Below are positions 56,141-63,503 of a stretch of DNA of 64,000 bases, piece after piece (within the stretch, counting starts at the first letter, position 1; every line of letters starts with the position of its first letter). The stretch spans positions 62,001 to 126,000 of the forward strand of contig NZ_CP053351.1 of the NCBI RefSeq assembly GCF_013394655.1. The letters are read 5' to 3'. The translations under genes and the position numbers were made by a program. Source of the stretch: Winogradskyella schleiferi (GTDB lineage: Bacteria; Bacteroidota; Bacteroidia; Flavobacteriales; Flavobacteriaceae). The notes under the pieces were generated by a model. The model did not search any database, was not told the DNA's origin, and saw only the letters and a list, made by a program, of their open reading frames with translations.

Positions 56141-56319
56141 GAAGTTAATTATCATACAATATACACGCAAGGTAAACTCGTAAAATACTTCCATCAAAAG
56201 ACTACGGTATAAAGCCATCGCTTCTTCCATCACTTATTTATTCCGTTTCCTTTTGAGCTGTGATTTTAGCTTCCGTTTGGTTTCTGCTCAAATATTGTTT
56301 AACCAAAAAATTTAACATT
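56141..56319 (+). promoter_or_regulatory. Conserved leader, copy 3
   Basis: Nearly identical to the leader before parB (18591-18769) for its whole length. TTTGAGC (56252-56258) and GCTCAAA (56286-56292) are kept. It precedes the second copy of the 53-residue protein. Its ATG-proximal end (TTTAACATTATG) is close to that of copy 2 (ATATCATTATG). Confidence 0.75.
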
Positions 56320-56481
56320 ATGAAAAATACAGTTGTAAAATCCGACATTTCATTGCAAGAAGCAGAAGAACATTATCAATTAAGTAGTGAAAATTATGAT
56401 GTCGATAGTGGCGAAAGTCATTTAGCGTACTACAGAGAAAAGCATCCCTTTTACTACCAGATATTATTAAATAATGTTTAA
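56320..56481 (+). CDS. 53-residue small protein (family A, copy 2)
   Basis: MKNTVVKSDISLQEAEEHYQ to YYQILLNNV; about 70% like the 20818 protein, same length. A longer frame from 56260 runs into the leader and is rejected. Kept reading frame and conservative changes argue for selection. Its stop again overlaps an ATG, but the DUF932 gene that should follow is cut short. Confidence 0.78.
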   Translation: MKNTVVKSDISLQEAEEHYQLSSENYDVDSGESHLAYYREKHPFYYQILLNNV

Positions 56482-56509
56482 TCTAAAAATCAGAAAGAAC
56501 TTTTTGTAG
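56474..56509 (+). pseudogene. Truncated start of a DUF932 gene
   Basis: ATG overlaps the small-protein stop exactly as at 20972. It reads MFNLKIRKNFL then stop, sharing MFNL with the intact protein. It is the remnant of a duplicated small-protein/DUF932 pair. Confidence 0.6.
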
Positions 56510-56567
56510 AGTGAGTTAACTACTCACCAAAGTAATATTAACCTTTTATTGAATACGAATTTCATAA

Positions 56568-56764
56568 CCCGTTCAGCACATTCCCCTGCATTCCACGCTC
56601 GCCTGCTGAAAAAGCAGGCAAGCACTTCATTCCGTGAAAAGAGCTTCACTACTTATATCTTGGACACAATCCCCAATTTCAGCTTTCCATTCCGCTAACC
56701 CTTCCCGCTGCACTGGGAAGGAACACTACATTCCAGAGCCAAAATTGTGAATTAAGTCCGCTTT
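56568..56764 (+). repeat. Dispersed hairpin repeat, copy E (full length)
   Basis: 197 bp, CCCGTTCAGCACATTCCCCT to AAGTCCGCTT; closest to copy B. Hairpins GCTCGCCTGC/GCAGGCAAGC and CTTCCCGCTGCACTGGGAAG. It is the last copy, before the transfer module. Confidence 0.9.
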
Positions 56765-56787
56765 TTTAATCGGAATGCCATCGGCTT

Positions 56788-57175
56788 GATTTTCTTGACA
56801 GGATTTTCGGCGCGGTCTTCTTGAGCCCTCACTCGAAAATCCTTGAAAATCAAACCGCTGTCTTACACATTTTAAGGGGTTTATAATGGATAAAGCCTTT
56901 GTTGTTTTTCGGGGCGTCGAAAAACAGGCACGACATAACCAATTCTAATATAAACACAGCTGCTTATCTCGCTTAACTGTCAGTACGCTCAAACGCAACT
57001 GCGTTTAAAAGAATTGCTAATGTCCTTATGGAACTTGTCAAGACTATACAAGTTTTAGTGAAAAATAAGGTTTCTACTTCCTTGAAAATCCAAGGATTTT
57101 ACTACGTCGCAAACACACCTGATTTATTCCCGAAAAGTCTTGACAAAACCCACTCTATCCATTGTGCGGTGCACA
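56788..57175. other. Gene-free region with nested inverted repeats, upstream of ssb
   Basis: GATTTTC/GAAAATC (56788-56794, 56845-56851) encloses GGATTTTCG/CGAAAATCC (56801-56809, 56834-56842). A long-range pair TTGTCAAGACT/AGTCTTGACAA lies at 57035-57045 and 57136-57146, and TGTGC/GCACA at 57163-57175. CCTTGAAAATCC recurs near 57093. A 20-codon frame at 56886 is unlikely to be real. It may be a regulatory or replication/transfer site, or eroded DNA. Confidence 0.5.
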
Positions 57176-57274
57176 GAAGAAAAGAACAAACACCCCTTAA
57201 AATTTAATCTGTTTTAAATCAAAGAGGGGAAATATAAACCAGTCTGTAACAAAGCAGACACAAATCTTTTTATT

Positions 57275-57619
57275 ATGAGTACTATTAGAAATCACGTACA
57301 GTTAATTGGAAACGTTGGACAAGAGCCAACCATTACGAACCTTGAAAGCGGTAAGAAAGTAGCCCGATTTTCATTAGCAACAAATGAGTATTACAAAGAC
57401 AGCAAAGGCGAAAAGCAAACGGACACCAACTGGCATACCGTAGTAGCTTGGGGCAAGACTGCTGAAATTGTTGAGAAATTTGTTGAAAAAGGCAAAGAAG
57501 TTGGAATATCGGGAAAACTTAAAACTCGAAGCTATACAACTGATGATAACGAACAACGCTATGTAACCGAAGTTATAGCTGATGAAATCCTATTACTTGG
57601 AAGCAAAAGTGACAAGTAA
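57275..57619 (+). CDS. ssb: Single-stranded DNA-binding protein (element-borne)
   Basis: 114 residues with an OB fold: RNHVQLIGNVGQEPTI, ARFSLATNEYYKDSKGEKQ, DTNWHTVVAWGKTAEIVEKF. It coats single strands made during transfer or repair. It lacks the Gly-rich linker and acidic DDxIPF tail by which chromosomal SSB recruits partners, as often seen in mobile-element SSBs. First gene of the transfer module. Confidence 0.92.
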   Translation: MSTIRNHVQLIGNVGQEPTITNLESGKKVARFSLATNEYYKDSKGEKQTDTNWHTVVAWGKTAEIVEKFVEKGKEVGISGKLKTRSYTTDDNEQRYVTEVIADEILLLGSKSDK

Positions 57620-57633
57620 TCTTCAAAATTAAA

Positions 57634-57669
57634 GAGGGCGTAACCGTCGAAAGATGCGCCCTCTTTTTT
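57634..57669 (+). terminator. ssb terminator
   Basis: GAGGGCG / CGCCCTC stem followed by T6, 15 bp after the ssb stop. Confidence 0.88.
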
Positions 57670-57698
57670 CATTATCCATTAATTAAAATTAGATAACA

Positions 57699-58079
57699 AT
57701 GAAAGCACAAGTTAACGAAATAAAAGAGCGATTGCAATATTTTACGGGAACAGAAATGTTCTATTCTTTACCGCTCATACGAACAAGATTTACAGACGGA
57801 TTAAAATATTTGTCAGAAGTAGCAGAATGTTTTTGGCTCATTACGGACACGTCCGTAATCGCAAAAAGTCTGATGAACCGAAGCGAATTTGTAACCATAG
57901 ATTTTAAAAGATTGCCCAAAGCAAAACAGGATTATTCTGGTTATGAAGCCGAGATAATTTACAGCGATGGCAACGACAATATTTTGGAAAAACACGGTTA
58001 CAGGGCAACCGATTTTCCACTCGATGAACTGCGGTTATTTTTTGTAAATGATACGCTGATGTTACCGAGCGAATATTAA
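57699..58079 (+). CDS. DUF6876 family protein
   Basis: 126 residues, soluble. The blocks FTGTEMFYSLPLIRTRFTDG and GAEC-like AECFWLITDTSVIAKSL match DUF6876, a family common on Bacteroidota conjugative elements. Function unknown. It follows the ssb terminator and precedes a small co-directional gene by 12 bp. Confidence 0.8.
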   Translation: MKAQVNEIKERLQYFTGTEMFYSLPLIRTRFTDGLKYLSEVAECFWLITDTSVIAKSLMNRSEFVTIDFKRLPKAKQDYSGYEAEIIYSDGNDNILEKHGYRATDFPLDELRLFFVNDTLMLPSEY

Positions 58080-58091
58080 AAATCGGACGTT

Positions 58092-58289
58092 ATGATATAT
58101 CTAAATTTTACCGATTTGAACGAGGAAACACAAGAGCGATTAATTGCCAATTCCAAAGAAGAAGTAAAGGAAAAGTATGGCAAGGATATAATGGATTATG
58201 CCACAAAGCATAATACCAATTTGGATAAGATGCTTGATGAAGAAGCACTTCGGAATTTATATTCGTATAAATACATTTTCAACGTATAA
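58092..58289 (+). CDS. 65-residue hypothetical protein
   Basis: A charged, mostly helical protein beginning MIYLNFTDLNEETQERLI. No motif recognised; similar short genes accompany DUF6876 on Bacteroidota elements. Twelve bases after the DUF6876 gene, ending before a terminator. Confidence 0.7.
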   Translation: MIYLNFTDLNEETQERLIANSKEEVKEKYGKDIMDYATKHNTNLDKMLDEEALRNLYSYKYIFNV

Positions 58290-58311
58290 ATTTTATGAAA
58301 TTAAAAGCAAG

Positions 58312-58337
58312 CACCTCTAAAATTTAGAGGTGTTTTT
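58312..58337 (+). terminator. Terminator before the oriT region
   Basis: Perfect CACCTCTAAA / TTTAGAGGTG stem with almost no loop, then T5. Confidence 0.85.
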
Positions 58338-58526
58338 GTATGCGATTAGTATATAATCAATAAAAAAACGTATCTTTATTTCGCTGAAATTCAGCATTCA
58401 AATTTAAGTAGGGTTATCCACTTTTCGACTTTCGCCGATAACCGTACACATCGAAAAACAACATATCGGAAAATCATTTTCCCTGAAAATGGCAATCGGC
58501 TTTTTAGCCGGATTGTATGGATTTTT

Positions 58527-58711
58527 GTCACGCTTGCGCGTGACGAAAAGGAATAGCAAGAGGGTAACGGGCTGCGCCGCGTTACATATTCCATTTTCAT
58601 TTTAATCTATTGATTTTTAAGTACTTAAAAATAAAGTAGATATAAAAAATCCATCGATTTGCGTCAAATGGTCTTGAAACACCAGTAAACAGGGATGGAT
58701 TTACGTCAAAT
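58527..58711 (+). other. Candidate origin of transfer (oriT)
   Basis: Directly before the mobilization genes lie two perfect hairpins, GTCACGC-TTGC-GCGTGAC (58527-58544) and GTAACG/CGTTAC (58564-58585) around GGCTGCGCCG, and two direct repeats GATTTGCGTCAAAT (58656-58669) and GATTTACGTCAAAT (58698-58711). Inverted and direct repeats upstream of bfmA/btgA are where oriT lies in known Bacteroides mobilizable elements. The nick site cannot be placed. The rest of 58338-58731 has no gene. Confidence 0.6.
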
Positions 58712-58731
58712 CTTTAAAAAAGCGAAAGGAA

Positions 58732-59112
58732 ATGGATTCATTCATCACTATCAGGTTCAAACGGAAAACTGCCAAAAGGTTTCAGGAATTTTCCAAGAAG
58801 CACTTCAAAACGCACACGGAAGCGATGGAAAATATCCTTGATTTTTTCCTTTACAATGAGATATCGCCAAAGGAAAAATTGGGACCAACCGGACGTACCA
58901 TCGAAGCTAAGTTACTCAAAAGAATCAATGCCGTTATCGCCATAATGCGAGATGTGGAAAAGACACAAACCAAACCTACGGTCGCAATGTTGCAATCCCT
59001 TTTTGTAATGGACGAACCCAAAAAGAAACCGCTCATTTTGGAAAAAAAATATGCTGAAGAAAAGAAAGAAGTACGCTTTCGCGAAAAGCGAAACACCAAC
59101 AATGAACTTTAA
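58732..59112 (+). CDS. BfmA/BtgA family mobilization protein
   Basis: 126 residues, basic. The opening FITIRFKRKTAKRFQEFSKK and THTEAMENILDFF resemble ribbon-helix-helix accessory proteins, and GPTGRTIEAKLLKRINAVIA matches BfmA/BtgA. These proteins bind oriT and assist the relaxase. Eleven bases before the relaxase gene. Confidence 0.88.
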   Translation: MDSFITIRFKRKTAKRFQEFSKKHFKTHTEAMENILDFFLYNEISPKEKLGPTGRTIEAKLLKRINAVIAIMRDVEKTQTKPTVAMLQSLFVMDEPKKKPLILEKKYAEEKKEVRFREKRNTNNEL

Positions 59113-59123
59113 AAATTTAGCTT

Positions 59124-60155
59124 ATGTACATCACAATCACACCTCAAAAAATGGGCGGTAACTTTTCCAAAAGCTCAGCAGATTTTGTTGGCTATTTAGA
59201 GAAGGAAAACCAAGGATTGGAACAACACGAAATGGAACATTTTTTCAATCAATATGGCGATGAGATTTCCGCTGAAGAAGTAGTCAGAGAAATAGATGGA
59301 AATACCGCAAAATTGGAAAAACACGAACCAAGATTCTATTCAATTACCGTGAGTCCTTCAAAATATGAACTGCGAAAACTTCAGAACAGTAGCGAAGATT
59401 TAAAAAGATATACTCGCGAGCTGATGAAGGATTATGTGGCTTCATTTAACAGAGAAATTAAAGGGCGACCTGTCAGTATCGACGACATAAAATATTATGC
59501 TAAAGTCGAACACCAACGCACATTTAAGGGGACGGATTTTCAGATTAAAGAGAACCAACCCTTTGCCACAAAAATACTTCAGCTAAAAACTGAAATCCGA
59601 AATGTGCAAGAAGGGCGAGCTGAAGGGAACATTAAAAGAATGAAAAAGGAAATCGCCAAACTGGAACGCCAAGCACCACACAAACAAAATGGAAAACGGA
59701 TTGTCCAGGGAATGGCAAAAGATGGAAACCAAAGTCACATCCATATCATTGTGAGCCGTAAGGATGCGTCCAACAGATTCAGTTTGTCACCCGGAAGCAA
59801 ATACAAAGCTTCCGATGTGAAATTGAATGGGGAAACCGTAAAACGTGGTTTTGACAGAGATAATTTTTTTGAGAAAGCTGAAAAGACGTTTGACAAGACT
59901 TTTGGCTACAAACGTAACTTTGCCGAGACCTATAAAGCCCGAAAGGATTTTGTAAAGAATCCCAATCTCTATTTCGCTGCCTTGATGAAATTACCTGCAA
60001 ATGAAAAGGCTTTGGCGTTTAAAATGATAACAAAAACAGGTCTGCCAATAGTGCCAAGTATTCCAGTTAGTCAAACACAAATCGCACTTCGGATTTTCAA
60101 ACGGTTAAGACGTGGTGCAGAAGTGGCCATCAAATCAAGTTCCATAGGAATTTAG
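59124..60155 (+). CDS. Relaxase-like mobilization protein (DUF5712)
   Basis: 343 residues. The opening YITITPQKMGGNFSKSSADF and the metal motif SHIHIIVSRKD (H205, H207) match the DUF5712 mobilization family, partner of BfmA. It would nick oriT through an active Tyr and pilot the strand. The catalytic Tyr was not identified with certainty. It overlaps no gene but lies 3 bp before the coupling protein. Confidence 0.85.
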   Translation: MYITITPQKMGGNFSKSSADFVGYLEKENQGLEQHEMEHFFNQYGDEISAEEVVREIDGNTAKLEKHEPRFYSITVSPSKYELRKLQNSSEDLKRYTRELMKDYVASFNREIKGRPVSIDDIKYYAKVEHQRTFKGTDFQIKENQPFATKILQLKTEIRNVQEGRAEGNIKRMKKEIAKLERQAPHKQNGKRIVQGMAKDGNQSHIHIIVSRKDASNRFSLSPGSKYKASDVKLNGETVKRGFDRDNFFEKAEKTFDKTFGYKRNFAETYKARKDFVKNPNLYFAALMKLPANEKALAFKMITKTGLPIVPSIPVSQTQIALRIFKRLRRGAEVAIKSSSIGI

Positions 60156-60158
60156 CGT

Positions 60159-61739
60159 ATGGAAATAGACAATCTCATAACAGTACTTTCAATTATTGGT
60201 GTGGCCAGTACTGTTTTCTATGCGATATTTAGAGTGAGCAAGTATGCACTTTTCTTGAATTTCATAATGCTTTCTTGCTTGGTTTTCTATTTAACCGAGC
60301 AGAACGAATTAGTATCGATACTGCTTTATCTGGTCTGCCCGCTAATGCTAATTAATATAGGGTTGTATGTTTTTATTCATAAAGCTGAAAATGTGCATAA
60401 TGGCGATAGAAAGTATCAGGTCAATTTTACCACGACCAAAGGAAACTTCAAATTAGATAATATTAAACGTGGGGCATCTATAATTGGTTCTGCAGGAAGT
60501 GGTAAGACTGAAAGTGTGGTGTATGGATTTCTCAAACATTTCCGGAAAGAGCACTTCTGTGGAATTATCCACGATTACAAGGATTTTGAACTTACCGAAA
60601 TGGCTTATCCGCTTTTCAAGGATAGCGATATTCCGTTTAAGGTCATTTCCTTCGATAAAATTATTCATAGAGTAAATCCTATCGCACCACGATATTTAGA
60701 GAATGAGGAAAGCGTAAACGAGGTTTCACGGGTATTGATTGAGAATCTATTAGAGCAAAGAGAAAGCGGAACAACTGGCACGACAAAATTCTTTAACGAT
60801 GCTGCGGAAGGGTTGATTGGTGGATTGATTTGGAAATTGAAAACCGATTATCCCAAATATTGTACGCTACCACATTTGATTGCCATCTATCAAATGCTCG
60901 ATACCGATAGCCTTATCCAATTTTTGGAAACCAACACCACGTCAAGAGCGATGGCAGATGCTTTTATAAGTGGGAAGGATTCGGATAGGCAAACCGCTGG
61001 CGTAAAAAGTACCCTGGCCAATGCCCTCAAACGAATTAGTACACAGCGCATTTTTATGGCATTGTCTGCGGAAGAAGTTCACTTAAATATCAATCACATA
61101 GATAACCCAGCTGTGATTTCGATAGTGAACAATCCCAAATTCGAAACATCCTATTCGCCTGTTATCGCCACAATTATACACACCATTACCAAGCAAATGA
61201 GTGTGCGAAATTCCAAACCTTCATTTTTGTTGATGGAAGAAGCACCTACGATTCGTTTATTGAATATGCACCGTATTCCGGCAACACTTAGAAGTTACGA
61301 TATTGCCACCATATATGTGATGCAGGATAAGATACAGAATGATATGATGTATGGCGATAAGGCAAGCAAAGCGATTTTGAGCAATCTATCCTACCAATTT
61401 TTCGGCAAGGTCAACGACCCAGATACTGCAAAATATTACGAGCGCTTTTTTGAAATTATCAAAGATCCCACGAAAAGCATAAGTCGAGGTCACAATTTGG
61501 ATTTCGATACAAGAATTACTACTGGCGAAAAGGAAATTCCGAAGATTAGAGCAGATGTCTTTTTCCGATTGAAACAAGGCGAGTTTATCACTTATGCGGA
61601 CGGCAAAGATAAAAAGGTGCAGTTTAGATTGTCTAAGATTCAACGACAGCTTCCAGAAGAATCAAGACAATATTCTCAGGCAGATTTAGCGGCTAATTTT
61701 GAAAAAATTTATAGAGATGTAAAATCTATATTTAACTAA
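60159..61739 (+). CDS. VirD4/TraG-type coupling protein
   Basis: 526 residues. Two or three N-terminal membrane helices (about 5-75) are followed by a RecA-like motor. Walker A is GSAGSGKT (110-117) and Walker B is FLLMEEAPT. The all-alpha domain lies between them. It takes relaxase-bound DNA to a type IV secretion channel. No other tra genes are in the window, so the channel is encoded elsewhere on the element or supplied in trans. Confidence 0.92.
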   Translation: MEIDNLITVLSIIGVASTVFYAIFRVSKYALFLNFIMLSCLVFYLTEQNELVSILLYLVCPLMLINIGLYVFIHKAENVHNGDRKYQVNFTTTKGNFKLDNIKRGASIIGSAGSGKTESVVYGFLKHFRKEHFCGIIHDYKDFELTEMAYPLFKDSDIPFKVISFDKIIHRVNPIAPRYLENEESVNEVSRVLIENLLEQRESGTTGTTKFFNDAAEGLIGGLIWKLKTDYPKYCTLPHLIAIYQMLDTDSLIQFLETNTTSRAMADAFISGKDSDRQTAGVKSTLANALKRISTQRIFMALSAEEVHLNINHIDNPAVISIVNNPKFETSYSPVIATIIHTITKQMSVRNSKPSFLLMEEAPTIRLLNMHRIPATLRSYDIATIYVMQDKIQNDMMYGDKASKAILSNLSYQFFGKVNDPDTAKYYERFFEIIKDPTKSISRGHNLDFDTRITTGEKEIPKIRADVFFRLKQGEFITYADGKDKKVQFRLSKIQRQLPEESRQYSQADLAANFEKIYRDVKSIFN

Positions 61740-61852
61740 TTTAAAGAGTGATGCTATATTTAAAAATTATGATTTCGCTATTTTTGACAGGATAACAGTA
61801 TATTTATGACTGGTAAAATAAGTTTTAAATTGTACTTATTTTAATGCTTTAA

Positions 61853-63346
61853 ATGAAAATAGAGAACGCTGAAGAAATACAAGAACTAAAAGCAATTGTT
61901 GAAAAATTATGTAAAAAACATCATTTAATCATACAAATCGCCGAGGATAATTATTTTAAGATATTTACGGACCAATCCTCTGGTATTACACTTTTTCTTC
62001 AGTTAGATGAGAACCAAAATTTATCATTTTACTTTCTTCAGAGAACATACGATGTGTTTTATACTGGTGATAGGTCTGATGCGCACGTAGTTCTAAGTTT
62101 GATGTTTACAGCTTTCTTGAGGTTCTACAAGTCAGGAATTTCTTGTGAGCAATTTGATATTGCCCATCCTGCCGTTCAAGATGAAATATGGGGAAGGTAT
62201 TTGGTGCCTATTCAAGTCCCAATTTTACACGGAATATCGACTGCTAAACAACTTATTGAAGTTGTCACGGAAATTATAGAAATGGTTGCATTTTGGCGAG
62301 AAAGCTTATGGTATTTTACTGGCTGCCCTTGTGATAAATGTATGAAAAATGAGAATATTGATAATTCAAATTACAAGTATTCACTTGAGGATATCGAAGA
62401 TTTGTTCTCAGATTTGCATAGCATATCCAGCCGTAATAATTATGGGGACCGTGAACGACCTGAATGGGTGTATTTCTATGACATAGAAGAGGAAGTTACT
62501 ATGATAAAATCAAGTAGCCTAGCAAAATTTCTCAAGGCAACATTGCAGTTGTGTACAGATAAAACTGAACAGTTGAAAGGACAGAATGGGACATTCGTTC
62601 TAAGCGACAATATAAAAAATTTTGTTCACGATGATACCAACTCTGAAATGGATGAGTACTTTAAAAAAGTAAATACAAACGGTAAATTAAAAGGATATCC
62701 AGTTATTCCAATGGAAAATATGATTGTAACCGTTATGGATGATTACATCATTGCCTTAGGTAGAATATGTGGATTTGAAGAATATAAAAAAGAAAGGGAA
62801 ATCATCAGAAAGCGGCATAATAGAGAGTCAGAACTTCTATTCCCGATTCCACAGTTCAAATGGAAAGAAAAGGTCTGTCCAGACCAATTTGAATTATTAG
62901 TTAAAGCACTATTGGAACGTGAACCAAATGTAAAAAGTGTAAGAAGACCGGCACCCATAAATCAAGGTGATAAGGGTAGAGATTTAATTATTGAGTGGAA
63001 TGTAATAAATGAATATATGTCCGATACCGCACCGCCAAGAATATTGATTAAAGTTGTAGGGCAGTGCAAATCTGGAACATCTACAATTGGAAAAGGCAAG
63101 GTTCTGGACATTAGAGATACGGTAGAGACTCACGATTCTCAAGGATTTTTTTTGGCAGTTAATACTCAAGTTTCTGCACCATTAACCGAAAAACTTGAAT
63201 CACTAAAGTCAAAAGGCTTATGGGTCTCTTGGTGGAATAGGGATGATATTGAGATGCGCCTTTCTAAAAACCAAGATTTAATTCCCAATTTTCCAAAAGT
63301 TATAACATCCAGGGACAAAATAAAATTTGTAGACAAAGAAGATTAG
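61853..63346 (+). CDS. Restriction endonuclease-like protein (Mrr/PD-(D/E)XK C-domain)
   Basis: 497 residues. About 340-470 is a restriction-endonuclease-like fold: QFELLVKALLERE, GDKGRDLII (D377 likely catalytic) and QCK at 404-406. The N-terminal 330 residues have no clear family, with a possible metal site GCPCDKC. It could be a modification-dependent or partner nuclease. It is convergent with a DNA methyltransferase 158 bp away. Confidence 0.75.
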   Translation: MKIENAEEIQELKAIVEKLCKKHHLIIQIAEDNYFKIFTDQSSGITLFLQLDENQNLSFYFLQRTYDVFYTGDRSDAHVVLSLMFTAFLRFYKSGISCEQFDIAHPAVQDEIWGRYLVPIQVPILHGISTAKQLIEVVTEIIEMVAFWRESLWYFTGCPCDKCMKNENIDNSNYKYSLEDIEDLFSDLHSISSRNNYGDRERPEWVYFYDIEEEVTMIKSSSLAKFLKATLQLCTDKTEQLKGQNGTFVLSDNIKNFVHDDTNSEMDEYFKKVNTNGKLKGYPVIPMENMIVTVMDDYIIALGRICGFEEYKKEREIIRKRHNRESELLFPIPQFKWKEKVCPDQFELLVKALLEREPNVKSVRRPAPINQGDKGRDLIIEWNVINEYMSDTAPPRILIKVVGQCKSGTSTIGKGKVLDIRDTVETHDSQGFFLAVNTQVSAPLTEKLESLKSKGLWVSWWNRDDIEMRLSKNQDLIPNFPKVITSRDKIKFVDKED

Positions 63347-63404
63347 TTATAACATAACTGTCCTCACAATCTTAAGAACAGTCTTTGTTTAGAATTTTTA
63401 ATCT

Positions 63405-63452
63405 TAGGTGGTCAAATAGGTGGTGTAATAGGTGGTGTAATAGGTGGTGAAA
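63405..63452 (+). repeat. Four-unit 12-bp tandem repeat
   Basis: TAGGTGGTCAAA, TAGGTGGTGTAA twice and TAGGTGGTGAAA in tandem, reading GGQIGGVIGGVIGGE in one frame to a stop at about 63481. No start codon precedes it. Tails of GGQIGG form are known at the end of some ATP-binding/AlbA_2 proteins, so this may be a gene remnant; it lies between the nuclease and methyltransferase genes. Confidence 0.6.
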
Positions 63453-63503
63453 AAAGTGATTTAATTGATTCGATTGAATAAAATTTCAAACTAAAACGCG
63501 CTA

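Noticed and set aside
43098..56764. Classical integron cassette array
   Set aside because: The repeats have no RYYYAAC/GTTRRRY core boxes where attC sites need them, and no integron integrase gene is in the window. The gene groups also often hold several genes per repeat.
43098..56764. CRISPR array
   Set aside because: The repeats are nearly 200 bp long and kilobases apart, with genes between; no cas genes are present.
56886..56948. 20-codon frame MDKAFVVFRGVEKQARHNQF
   Set aside because: Short, no conserved partner and placed among inverted repeats; cannot be supported as a gene.
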